DNA of 16,018 nucleotides from Cyanobacteriota bacterium (GCA_025054735.1 JANWZG010000027.1:1-16018), one strand, 5' to 3'. Counted from the stretch's first letter, positions 7,220 to 13,750 are shown. Made by a program: numbers and translations. The notes: a model not told the origin generated them from the sequence alone.

Positions 7220-7355
7220 ATAACCGAAGACAGCAGGTGCCATCAGCTTAATATCCTGCCGAGGTTTGCAGCATACTGGGTTTACTTCCCTTTGTTCTGG
7301 CAGTTACAGCCAGTTCACTGCATTACCCCGGCGATCGTTCGTCCGGGTTTTTTTA
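7220..7355 (+). promoter_or_regulatory. L10 leader RNA controlling rplJ-rplL, with attenuator
   Basis: The stretch around 7225-7266 fits the known L10-leader element: AAGACAGCAGGTGC, then AGCTTAATATCCTGCCGAGGT, with CAGG (7233-7236) facing CCTG (7255-7258) across the kinked internal loop. In other bacteria excess L10, bound to L12, binds this RNA and lowers expression of its own operon. Downstream, a small stem CTGGC/GCCAG (7297-7313) is followed by a terminator hairpin, which suggests control by attenuation. The match is from memory of the family; a covariance search would settle it. Confidence 0.8.
7327..7354 (+). terminator. Attenuator terminator in the rplJ leader
   Basis: CCCGG (7327-7331) pairs with CCGGG (7343-7347), extended by CGA/TCG with one bulged T and a four-base loop, followed by seven T residues (7348-7354). 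This is a good intrinsic terminator. It sits 77 bases before the rplJ start and inside the leader, so it can both end rplA transcription and limit entry into rplJL. Confidence 0.75.
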
Positions 7356-7431
7356 TGCGCGCACCGTTAACAATTTCCCAAGGCACGACTTATACCTACC
7401 AATCAAAAATCTCAAGGAGGTGATATAAACA

Positions 7432-8004
7432 ATGGGCAAAACCCTAGAAGCCAAGCGAGAAATTGTCGAAGAGCTAAAGCAAGACCTGAGTGAGTCTCAG
7501 CTAACGCTGATCATCGACTACAAGGGGCTAACAGTGGCAGAAATTACTGACCTGCGGCGGAAACTTCGTCCTGCAGGGGCCAAATGTACCGTGGCCAAAA
7601 ATACCCTTATGCGTGTTGCTGTTGACGGTGATACGACCTGGCAACCAATAACCAACTTTTTGGCTAACTCATCGGCATTTATCTTTATCAAAGATGATAT
7701 TGCTGCCGCTATCAAAGCCTATCAAGACTTCCAAAAAGCATCTAAAAAGACCGAATTGCGCGGTGGGGTCATGGAAGGTATTGCTCTCAACGAGCAGGAT
7801 TTGAAGACCATCCTTGATTTGCCACCGAAGGAAGTGCTCATAGCTCGCATTGCTGGTGCTATCAAAGCAATGCCTACCAGGCTAGCTGTGGCAGTTAATG
7901 CTGTTCCCACCAAACTGGCTGTGGGCATCAAAGAAGTGCCTAACAAGTTGGTACGTGCTATCAAGGCTGTTTCGGAGAAAGATTCCACATCCAATGCTGC
8001 CTAA
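7432..8004 (+). CDS. rplJ: Ribosomal protein L10 (uL10) with four C-terminal L12-docking repeats
   Basis: L10 anchors the L12 dimers that recruit translation factors. The N-terminal RNA-binding domain shows IDYKGLTVAEITDLRRKLR and KNTLMRVAV, and the protein is 190 residues against about 165 in E. coli. The extra length is at the C-terminus: residues 138-181 are four consecutive 11-residue units of the form xxLAxxIKxVP. In this family each such helical unit holds one L12 dimer, so four units suggest eight L12 copies. Octameric L12 has been reported in cyanobacteria. The ATG follows AAGGAGGTGAT (7413-7423), an almost perfect anti-SD match, in line with high expression. Upstream is the L10 leader; rplL follows after 123 bases. 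Confidence 0.97.
   Translation: MGKTLEAKREIVEELKQDLSESQLTLIIDYKGLTVAEITDLRRKLRPAGAKCTVAKNTLMRVAVDGDTTWQPITNFLANSSAFIFIKDDIAAAIKAYQDFQKASKKTELRGGVMEGIALNEQDLKTILDLPPKEVLIARIAGAIKAMPTRLAVAVNAVPTKLAVGIKEVPNKLVRAIKAVSEKDSTSNAA
7843..7974 (+). repeat. Four 11-codon repeats in the L10 C-terminal helix
   Basis: The repeats encode residues 138-148, 149-159, 160-170 and 171-181 of L10. The first three end in Met-Pro, Val-Pro and Val-Pro, the last in Val-Ser. Hydrophobic positions recur at the same places in each unit, as expected for a helix carrying L12 dimers end to end. Confidence 0.75.
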
Positions 8005-8031
8005 GGTTGAACACTGCCTTGGGCTGAGTAG

Positions 8032-8066
8032 CCAACATCACCAACATCGACGGTGTCGGAGGTTGG
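8032..8066 (+). promoter_or_regulatory. Irregular stem-loop between rplJ and rplL
   Basis: CCAAC (8032-8036) pairs with GTTGG (8062-8066), and inside it CACC (8039-8042) with GGTG (8052-8055). No T-run follows. It could tune the L10 to L12 ratio, which must be very uneven, for example through mRNA processing, but this is speculation. Confidence 0.35.
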
Positions 8067-8127
8067 TCGTTGGTCACTGAATCATCAAGACCTGTCCAAA
8101 TGTTGTTATTGAGAGGAATACGGATCA

Positions 8128-8538
8128 ATGTCTGCAAAAACTGATGAAATTTTAGAACAACTCAAGTCGTTAAGCCTGCTAGAAGCTGCTGAACTAGTAA
8201 AGCAAATTGAGGAAGCGTTTGGTGTTGATGCGTCTGCCCCGGCTGGTGGTGGCATGATGATGGCAATGCCTGCAATGATGGCTGGGGCGGCTGCGGCAGC
8301 TCCCGCGGAGGAAGTCGAAGAGCAAACTGAATTTGCTGCTATTCTAGAGGAAGTCCCTGCTGATAAGAAGATTGCTGTTCTCAAGATTGTGCGGGAGATC
8401 ACTGGCCTGGGCTTGAAGGAGGCCAAAGAACTCGTGGAATCAACACCGAAGCCTATCAAAGAAGGTGTGCCTAAGGCTGATGCTGAAGACATCAAGAAGA
8501 AGGTTGAAGAGGCTGGTGGTAAGGTGTCTATTAAGTAA
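8128..8538 (+). CDS. rplL: Ribosomal protein L7/L12 (bL12)
   Basis: L12 is the multi-copy stalk protein that stimulates the GTPases EF-Tu, EF-G and IF2. The 136-residue protein has the N-terminal dimerisation domain (about residues 5-32), a flexible Ala/Gly/Met-rich hinge (about 37-60), and a C-terminal factor-binding domain (about 66-136) with KIAVLKIVREITGLGLKEAK and EAGGKVSIK. GAGAGGA lies 8-14 bases before the ATG. It is the end of the ribosomal-protein run; the rpoB gene that follows in some other bacteria is not here. Confidence 0.98.
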   Translation: MSAKTDEILEQLKSLSLLEAAELVKQIEEAFGVDASAPAGGGMMMAMPAMMAGAAAAAPAEEVEEQTEFAAILEEVPADKKIAVLKIVREITGLGLKEAKELVESTPKPIKEGVPKADAEDIKKKVEEAGGKVSIK

Positions 8539-8756
8539 CAGCATTGATGTAGTGCATGAAGCCATAGTATCTGAGGTAGATTGTTCGTTTCTTAGCGTAA
8601 TTGTCTAGGAGAACTATCCCATCAACAGCAGTATTGTTGGTAGTGCTTAAAGGGAAGGTTAGGTCATAATTGTTGCTGAAGCTAGCGGTGAGGACTTAAA
8701 TTTTCACTGCAAACGTCCTAGCTCACTCGTGTACTGCTACTAAAATTTCACTACAG

Positions 8757-8809
8757 GTGCCAGAGTAACCCAGATCCTTCTGGATGGGGATTATCTGGCA
8801 CTTTTATTT
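8757..8809 (+). terminator. Probable terminator of the rplJ-rplL transcript
   Basis: GTGCCAGA (8757-8764) pairs exactly with TCTGGCAC (8794-8801), with an inner ATCC/GGAT stem (8774-8785), followed by TTTTATTT. The arm is long and the T-tract slightly broken. It lies 218 bases after the rplL stop, and no other terminator candidate is seen before it. Confidence 0.6.
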
Positions 8810-8843
8810 AGGTAATTATCTAGGCGATTATTTAGGCGATCGC
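8808..8843. repeat. Three imperfect 12-bp tandem units ending in a HIP1 octamer
   Basis: The units are TTAGGTAATTAT (8808-8819), CTAGGCGATTAT (8820-8831) and TTAGGCGATCGC (8832-8843). The last contains the HIP1 octamer GCGATCGC (8836-8843). The array starts within the T-tract of the terminator and precedes the phosphoribosyltransferase gene. Confidence 0.6.
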
Positions 8844-8936
8844 AACCCTAGGAACCGTAGGTTAGTCTTAGCAGTTCCCCTTTCAGAAGCCCTAAGACAA
8901 CGGTATGATGCTTGTCGTTTACATCTCAATGCAGCC

Positions 8937-9485
8937 ATGTCAGATCTCTACATCACTTGGACAGAATACCACCAAAAAATTGAGCAACTAGCTGTGCAAA
9001 TTTATCAGTCTGGTTGGGATTTTAACCAAATTATCTGCCTAGCTAAGGGTGGATTACGAGTTGGAGACATCTTGGCGCGGATATTTGACCTACCGTTAGC
9101 AATCCTAGCGACTTCTTCCTACGGTGGTGTTAACAATCAAGTGCGGGGATCAATCACGATTAGCCGCGACTTAACCATGACGACTGCTAACCTGGGCAGT
9201 CATGTACTGCTCGTCGATGATTTAGTCGATTCTGGGGTGACCCTAAAGAAGACATTAATTTGGCTCGATCGTAACTATGGGTTTTATATCGAAGACATCC
9301 GCACGGCTGTGCTTTGGTATAAAGATTGCTCTCAGTATAAGCCAGATTACTATGTCAATTATCTGCCAGATAACCCTTGGATTCACCAGCCATTTGAACA
9401 TTATGAGCGAATCACCCCAGCGGAGTTGGCGGCTAGCTTAACGTCATCAACTGCAAACCCTGAAATTTCAAGCCCTAAAGCATAG
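8937..9485 (+). CDS. Phosphoribosyltransferase, Gpt-like
   Basis: This 182-residue protein has the type I phosphoribosyltransferase fold. The PRPP-binding signature VLLVDDLVDSGVTL is at residues 90-103, the CLAKGGL loop at 34-40, and a Gpt-like ending WYKD...YLPDNPWIHQPFE at 127-153. Such enzymes join a purine base to PRPP in nucleotide salvage; xanthine or hypoxanthine/guanine is the likely base, though some cyanobacterial members are unassigned. The frame is open back to 8784, but that stretch lies across the terminator hairpin and the 12-bp repeats and looks non-coding. ATG 8937 begins the conserved part (MSDLYITWTEYHQ). No good Shine-Dalgarno is seen, so the start is likely but not certain. 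The C-terminal ~20 residues are a low-complexity tail. Confidence 0.88.
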   Translation: MSDLYITWTEYHQKIEQLAVQIYQSGWDFNQIICLAKGGLRVGDILARIFDLPLAILATSSYGGVNNQVRGSITISRDLTMTTANLGSHVLLVDDLVDSGVTLKKTLIWLDRNYGFYIEDIRTAVLWYKDCSQYKPDYYVNYLPDNPWIHQPFEHYERITPAELAASLTSSTANPEISSPKA

Positions 9486-9587
9486 ATAGCTGAGGCACAT
9501 TTAGCACTATGATCTTGATGGTTCAGTGCTAGCTTTGCATGATGGATATAACATGAGTCAAGCTGGCAAACTAGGTGAAATGACGGG

Positions 9588-9635
9588 TTTGAAGTGACCA
9601 GTAAGGGAGCTTTTGAAGTGACCAGTAAGGGAGCT
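9588..9635. repeat. Perfect 24-bp tandem duplication over a ribosome-binding region
   Basis: The 24 bases at 9588-9611 are repeated exactly at 9612-9635, and two further T residues match. Each unit contains AGTAAGGGAGC, so the presumed Shine-Dalgarno exists twice; the second copy lies 5-6 bases before the ATG at 9638. Confidence 0.9.
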
Positions 9636-9637
9636 TT

Positions 9638-10555
9638 ATGACAGACGGTTTGCAATCTAACCAAGCAGCAGCAACGCCTCAGGGCCAGCTACCAGTCTGT
9701 CCGGCTGGACGATCGCTACGGCAGGTGCAGTTTGAGGTTGTTACTGTTGATAGCCGAGGTCGGGAAACTGGCCGCACCCATAGTTATGCCTATGGATTTT
9801 CAGATTTCTTGACTGAGAGTGTCAGTTTAGACATGGTGGCTATCCCTAGGGGTGAGTTTCTAATGGGGTTTTCAGACAACCTGGGTGATAGTGATCATCA
9901 CCCTAGCCGCTTAGTTACGGTTGCTCCTTTTTTTCTAGGACAATACCCAATTACCCAAGCACAGTGGCGTGTTGTTGCTGCTATGCCTAAAGTGCAACAC
10001 GATTTGGAAGCATCTCCCTCTGCGTTTCAGGGCGACATGTTACCTGTAGAAAATGTCTCATGGCTAGAAGCTGCTGAATTTTGTGCCCGTCTGGCTCAGT
10101 ACACAGGTTGTGCCTATCGGTTACCAACGGAAGCTGAGTGGGAATATGCCTGTCGAGCAGGAACCAGCACTCCTTTTCACTTCGGTGAAACGATCGCTCC
10201 TAACTTGGCAAATTATGATGGCAACTTTATCTATGGCTATGGCCCACGGGGCAAATATCGCAAGCAAACAACACCAGTTGGTTGTTTTGGTGTGGCCAAC
10301 GCTTTTGGCCTATATGACATGCACGGCAACGTCTGGGAATGGTGTGCCAACCCCAAGCAGACAGTGACCTCCTCAAAAGATCCCCATGATTGGCGCTTAG
10401 GAGTTAACCAAGATGACTATCTCCAGCGTTTGCGGGGTGGCTCTTGGGATGATTTACCCTGGTTTTGCCGATCAGCAAACCTCTGTCGGCTATCACCTGA
10501 AAACAAGCTCAACCTAATCGGGTTTCGAGTTGCTTGTTCAACCTACGAAGCATAG
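9638..10555 (+). CDS. SUMF1/formylglycine-generating-enzyme-like protein lacking one catalytic cysteine
   Basis: The 305-residue protein has an N-terminal stretch of about 62 residues, then an FGE-sulfatase domain: MVAIPRGEFLMG (66-77), PITQAQWRVV (104-113), PVENVSWLEAAEFC (136-149), YRLPTEAEWEYACRAGT (160-176), GLYDMHGNVWEWC (224-236), LRGGSW (265-270) and IGFRVAC (294-300). True formylglycine-generating enzymes use two cysteines after GGS. Aligned to GGSY-LCHASYC, the first position here is Asp272 and the second Cys277, so sulfatase activation is unlikely. The fold is widely reused for binding, for other oxidases and for proteins varied by diversity-generating retroelements. No signal peptide is evident. 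GGGAG in the second copy of a 24-bp repeat supports ATG 9638. No sulfatase gene is near. The gene converges on the HAD phosphatase with 28 bases between. Confidence 0.9.
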   Translation: MTDGLQSNQAAATPQGQLPVCPAGRSLRQVQFEVVTVDSRGRETGRTHSYAYGFSDFLTESVSLDMVAIPRGEFLMGFSDNLGDSDHHPSRLVTVAPFFLGQYPITQAQWRVVAAMPKVQHDLEASPSAFQGDMLPVENVSWLEAAEFCARLAQYTGCAYRLPTEAEWEYACRAGTSTPFHFGETIAPNLANYDGNFIYGYGPRGKYRKQTTPVGCFGVANAFGLYDMHGNVWEWCANPKQTVTSSKDPHDWRLGVNQDDYLQRLRGGSWDDLPWFCRSANLCRLSPENKLNLIGFRVACSTYEA

Positions 10556-10583
10556 TTGGGCTAGCCTGTTTAAATCTTGCTGC

Positions 10584-11384
10584 CTAACCCCTGTGAGTTT
10601 CACTGTGAGTCAACAACAAGTGCTGCACAATTTCACAAAAACCAGCTACCTCTGGGTAGTTTGTCACATAGCGAGGTAGATGGCACATAATCTGACTGTG
10701 CTCAGAGCCACAATAGGGCAACACATTAGCTACCCCGATTGACAGAGGAAACATCTCAGGGTTGAACATCGGTTCGTCGTTTGGACTATCGCCGATTGTC
10801 AGCACCTGCTGCGGTGTTAACTGAGGGAACTGACGAGCTAGCAATTGTTGCAACCCTATGGCCTTATCTTGACCGAGGGGCTTGATATGCCCTTGGATAT
10901 TGCTGTAGGTAAACCCCCAACCCCGCTGTTGGCAGCAGGAGGCGATCGCACTCAACTCTGACTCAGTTAGCCCTGCTACGTCAAACGACCAATCAGTTAA
11001 GCGAAAGGCATTGTCTGAAGATGACTGTAACTTGGGAAACGTAGTTGCGAGTTCTTGAAAGAACTGGGCAAGTTGTTGTCGATGGACATCTATATCACTG
11101 ATGGCAGACAACAGGAGAGTGTCTCCATCACCAGTGAGGTATAGTCCACCATTTTCAGCGATCGCCCCCATCACAGGCAGATAATGTACTAGGGCACTAG
11201 CCCATCCTGCTGATCGCCCCGTTGTTAGCACTACAGTGATACCAGCAGTTGCTAGCGCTTGCAGAGCTGTGAGTAATTGAGGTGTAAACCGTTGGTGACT
11301 AGTTAGCGTTCCATCAACATCTGTTGCCACCAACTGGACTAGCTGCAAATTGCTGTCGGCTAATTGCTGCAATGACGCTACCAT
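10584..11384 (-). CDS. HAD-superfamily phosphatase, subfamily IIB type
   Basis: The 266-residue cytoplasmic hydrolase has all four HAD motifs: DVDGTLT with nucleophile Asp22 and acid Asp24, TTGRS (54-58), a motif III lysine at Lys168 or Lys174 (in IKPLGQDKAIGL), and GDSPNDEPMF (198-207) for Mg2+. The large cap between motifs II and III, including a GxIKP-type ending, is like the IIB group that includes Cof-type, sucrose-phosphate and mannosyl-phosphoglycerate phosphatases. The substrate is not readable, though a sugar phosphate is likely. It starts 16 bases after the fbp stop with AAGGA in between, so it is probably co-transcribed with fbp and may act in the same sugar-phosphate metabolism. 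Confidence 0.9.
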   Translation of the reverse strand: MVASLQQLADSNLQLVQLVATDVDGTLTSHQRFTPQLLTALQALATAGITVVLTTGRSAGWASALVHYLPVMGAIAENGGLYLTGDGDTLLLSAISDIDVHRQQLAQFFQELATTFPKLQSSSDNAFRLTDWSFDVAGLTESELSAIASCCQQRGWGFTYSNIQGHIKPLGQDKAIGLQQLLARQFPQLTPQQVLTIGDSPNDEPMFNPEMFPLSIGVANVLPYCGSEHSQIMCHLPRYVTNYPEVAGFCEIVQHLLLTHSETHRG

Positions 11385-11400
11385 GCCTAATCCTTACCAG

Positions 11401-12471
11401 TTAAGCCTTCTTAGCAAGCTGGGCGACATCCTCTTGCTCACGAGCGGCCTCTTGAATGAATGACTCCACTAACGCCACATCATCCTTGCTGCCGATGATC
11501 AACGGTGTGCGCATATGCAGCTTGTCGGGAATCAAATCTAAAATCTCTTGGTAACCATTGCTCGCCCGTCCTCCTGCCTGTTCAATCAAATAGGCCAAGG
11601 GTGCACACTCGTAAAGTAACCGCAGCTTACCTTCCGGCTTTTTCAGCGTACCAGGATAGAGGAAAACACCACCTTGAAACAGAATCCGGTGCAAATCGCT
11701 AACCATAGCACCACCATAGCGGGCAGTATAGCCCTCATGCCGATGGACGTAGCGAATGTAGTTACGAATGGGATCAGCCCATTGCCAGAAGTTTCCCTCG
11801 TTGACGCTGTAAATGGGACCATGCTCAGGAATACGAATGTTTTCGCTAAAGAGAATGAATTCACCTAGACTCGGATCCAAAATGAACGCATGAACTCCAG
11901 TCCCGATTGAATACACAAACATCGTGCTAGGGCCATAGAGAATATATCCAGCCGCAATCTGCTTCCGCCCACTCTGTAATAAATCGGTGGCTTGATGATT
12001 TTCGTCAGCACCCTCCTGTTGGCGAATAGCAAAGATAGAGCCAACATTGATGTTAATGTCCACGTTAGAGGAGCCGTCGATCGGGTCGTAAAGCAATGTG
12101 TAGCGTCCAATTGGGCAGTTTTCTGGAATGTAGTATGGTGTTTCCATCTCCTCTGATGCTAGACGGCAAACCAAACCACTTTGCTTAAAAACAGCAATAA
12201 ACACTTCGTTGGCATACACATCCATCTTTTTGACGGTTTCGCCCTGAATATTAATGCCGCCTGTAAACCCAAGGGCACCTTCTAGCAGGCCTGCCAAGCT
12301 AAGCCTACGGGCAATGATCTTGCCTGCGAGGGCTAACCGATTCATAATTGCACTCAGATCTTGTGCCTCTGGAGAAAAGCTCTGCAACTGCTTCAAAACA
12401 TGGCGGGAGAGGGTCATGCAGTCGCGGTCAAGAGCATAGCCATTGTCAAGCGTTTGCGCTGAATCAGTCAT
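11401..12471 (-). CDS. fbp: Fructose-1,6-bisphosphatase, class I
   Basis: It hydrolyses fructose 1,6-bisphosphate to fructose 6-phosphate in gluconeogenesis and the Calvin cycle. The 356-residue protein is full length. The metal-binding acids are in ASEEMETP (Glu107, Glu108) and DPIDGSSN (129-136). The substrate site includes YGGAMVSDLHRILFQGG (252-268) and KLRLLYECAPLAYLIEQAGG (282-301). The loop that holds the thioredoxin-regulated cysteines in chloroplast enzymes (about 152-172 here) is present but has no cysteine, so light control by that route is not expected. Cyanobacteria usually also have a bifunctional class II enzyme (glpX) for the Calvin cycle. The ATG at 12471 follows GGGGAG. It is 78 bases after lepB, with a HAD phosphatase directly downstream. 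Confidence 0.97.
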   Translation of the reverse strand: MTDSAQTLDNGYALDRDCMTLSRHVLKQLQSFSPEAQDLSAIMNRLALAGKIIARRLSLAGLLEGALGFTGGINIQGETVKKMDVYANEVFIAVFKQSGLVCRLASEEMETPYYIPENCPIGRYTLLYDPIDGSSNVDININVGSIFAIRQQEGADENHQATDLLQSGRKQIAAGYILYGPSTMFVYSIGTGVHAFILDPSLGEFILFSENIRIPEHGPIYSVNEGNFWQWADPIRNYIRYVHRHEGYTARYGGAMVSDLHRILFQGGVFLYPGTLKKPEGKLRLLYECAPLAYLIEQAGGRASNGYQEILDLIPDKLHMRTPLIIGSKDDVALVESFIQEAAREQEDVAQLAKKA

Positions 12472-12549
12472 TGAGTTAAGCTCCCCTGCATCAAGTCCAT
12501 CTAGTTACGTCCCATCATAGGTGGGGTTTTTTCAGGAGATGGCCAGATT

Positions 12550-13128
12550 TCAGGTTTTTTGTAGGAATCCAATGCGATCGAATGGATAAAACCGGAACCA
12601 TGCCCGCCCTACGATATTGTCTATGGGCAAAAATCCCCACACATGGGAATCATTGCTGTTATTACGGTTATCTCCCATGACAAAGACAGTGCCTGACGGT
12701 ACCTGAATGTCGGGTAATTGATAAGTAGGTGCGGCTGCTATGTAAGGTTCCTCTAGAGGTTGGCCATTGACCCAAACCCGACCTGACCTCACTGCTATTC
12801 GCTGTCCTGGTAAACCAATAACTCGTTTAATAAATACCTGTTGTTTGCGATAACCAAACTGTAACAACTGTTCCGGCGGCTCAAAAACAACAATGTCTCC
12901 CCGCTGAGGAAGATGAAACCGATAGGAAACCTTTTCCACTACCAGCCGATCGCCCACCTTCAGTGTCGGCTCCATAGAATTGGAAGGTATGAACCGAGGC
13001 TCGGCCACAAACAACCGCAGGAGCAAGGCTACAAACAGGGCTACCAGAACGAGCTGTGCGTTCTCTCTTAGAACAGACTTAGGAGGCTTAGCCTGACTTG
13101 GCTGATTAGATAGTGATTCAGGAGTCAT
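12550..13128 (-). CDS. lepB: Signal peptidase I
   Basis: Signal peptidase I cleaves signal peptides from exported proteins at the plasma or thylakoid membrane. The 192-residue protein has a cytoplasmic N-terminus, one membrane segment at about residues 25-43, then the catalytic domain. The nucleophile is Ser51 in SNSMEPTL and the general base Lys101 in FIKRVIGLPG. RGDIVVFEPP (76-85) and GDNRNNSNDSHVWGFLP (152-168) complete the family boxes. The single anchor and length match the short cyanobacterial and Gram-positive type. An exact 11-bp tandem duplication contains the start codon: on the minus strand an upstream ATG (13139) opens a four-codon frame whose TGA overlaps the lepB ATG. No strong Shine-Dalgarno is seen. 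psaK lies 143 bases upstream. Confidence 0.96.
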   Translation of the reverse strand: MTPESLSNQPSQAKPPKSVLRENAQLVLVALFVALLLRLFVAEPRFIPSNSMEPTLKVGDRLVVEKVSYRFHLPQRGDIVVFEPPEQLLQFGYRKQQVFIKRVIGLPGQRIAVRSGRVWVNGQPLEEPYIAAAPTYQLPDIQVPSGTVFVMGDNRNNSNDSHVWGFLPIDNIVGRAWFRFYPFDRIGFLQKT

Positions 13129-13147
13129 AGACTAAGCATAGACTAAG
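13126..13147. repeat. Exact 11-bp tandem duplication including the lepB start codon
   Basis: CATAGACTAAG occurs at 13126-13136 and again at 13137-13147 (plus strand). On the minus strand this gives two ATG codons 11 bases apart. A 6-bp inverted repeat GGCTAG/CTAGCC with a 7-base loop (13154-13172) lies just upstream of it in the lepB leader. Confidence 0.85.
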
Positions 13148-13271
13148 CTCTGAGGCTAGGCAATAACTAGCCCACTCTCCACAGTCATGATGGGCGAACG
13201 CCATTCATACCTGCTAAAAGTGGGCATACAAGTGGGCAAAAGTTTAGGAACACCGGTTCAAAGACAACGTT

Positions 13272-13535
13272 TTATAAAGCACCAACGTTAGCAAGACCAA
13301 GAATTACGCCCAAGCCGAGAATATGTCCGAAGCTGGTGGTTGCTAGCAACGCTGGCAGGCCCATGCCACCAAACAAGTTGGGTGATGGCAATGCCGGGCC
13401 AACACTGGGATATTGAATGGTGTACTTGCCAATCGCAATCGCTAAAATGTTACAAATCACCATGACAATGGCAACTTTAGGACTCCACTCTAGGGTGGAA
13501 GGCACAGTAGTGGCCATCAGCGTCAAATAGGTCAT
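13272..13535 (-). CDS. psaK: Photosystem I subunit PsaK
   Basis: PsaK is a small peripheral subunit at the edge of photosystem I that binds chlorophyll and helps attach antenna complexes. The frame extends to 13601, but ATG 13535 has AGGAG 8-12 bases upstream and gives 87 residues, the usual PsaK size. Signature parts are PSTLEWSPKVAIVMVICNIL (13-32), the polar loop near residues 40-55, and TSFGHILGLGVILGLANVG. Two membrane helices are expected at about 15-36 and 60-83. It resembles the standard PsaK1 form; whether it is PsaK1 or the high-light PsaK2 is not certain. It lies between rpmA and lepB, with a promoter candidate in its upstream gap. Confidence 0.95.
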   Translation of the reverse strand: MTYLTLMATTVPSTLEWSPKVAIVMVICNILAIAIGKYTIQYPSVGPALPSPNLFGGMGLPALLATTSFGHILGLGVILGLANVGAL

Positions 13536-13673
13536 TGATAATCTCCTAGTTACAAACTTAGTGTCATTACTAACAAGTAGACAAGACTCACCCGCGCTCA
13601 TTCCCTATGGATAGGCCAGTAAAGCTTATCTTCCCTAGAAGAGTAGCGGAAAAACTTGCCCTGCTTGCGAATG

Positions 13674-13701
13674 ATTACAAAATTGTTAAAACCAAAGACA
13701 A
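13674..13701 (-). promoter_or_regulatory. Candidate psaK promoter
   Basis: On the minus strand, TTGTCT (13696-13701) and TGTAAT (13674-13679) are 16 bases apart; the -10 has one mismatch to consensus. The transcript would start about 130 bases before the psaK ATG. On the plus strand the same bases read ATTACAAA-ATT-GTTAAAA (13674-13691), similar to a pair of HLR1 half-sites, the RpaB-binding element at many photosystem I genes, but with a 3-base gap instead of 2 and one mismatch in the second half. Confidence 0.38.
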
Positions 13702-13750
13702 TCGAGCATTTCCTCGCCAAGGACAGTTCCGTACCAGGTAGCCTATGGCT

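Larger units (their letters stand above)
8539..8936. other. Intergenic region after rplL
   Basis: No gene is recognised in this ~400-base stretch. It holds a seven-pair hairpin ATCAACA/TGTTGGT at 8621-8641 with no T-run, the terminator-like hairpin at 8757-8809, and three 12-bp repeat units at 8808-8843. The remaining ~90 bases lead to the phosphoribosyltransferase start and show no clear promoter. Confidence 0.6.

Noticed and set aside
8106..8495. 129-codon minus-strand frame opposite rplL
   Set aside because: It is a shadow of the highly biased rplL codons, with Ser/Ala-rich translation and no family.
8784..8936. 51-residue N-terminal extension of the phosphoribosyltransferase
   Set aside because: It is encoded by the terminator arm and 12-bp repeats and has no family resemblance, while conserved sequence starts at ATG 8937.
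9638..10555. Active sulfatase-modifying enzyme
   Set aside because: The first of the two catalytic cysteines is Asp272 and no sulfatase gene is nearby.
12511..12532. CCCA/TGGG hairpin followed by six T residues on the plus strand
   Set aside because: The stem is only four pairs and it points the wrong way for the minus-strand genes on both sides; no plus-strand gene needs it.
13536..13601. 22-residue N-terminal extension of PsaK
   Set aside because: ATG 13535 has AGGAG at good distance and gives the normal PsaK size.
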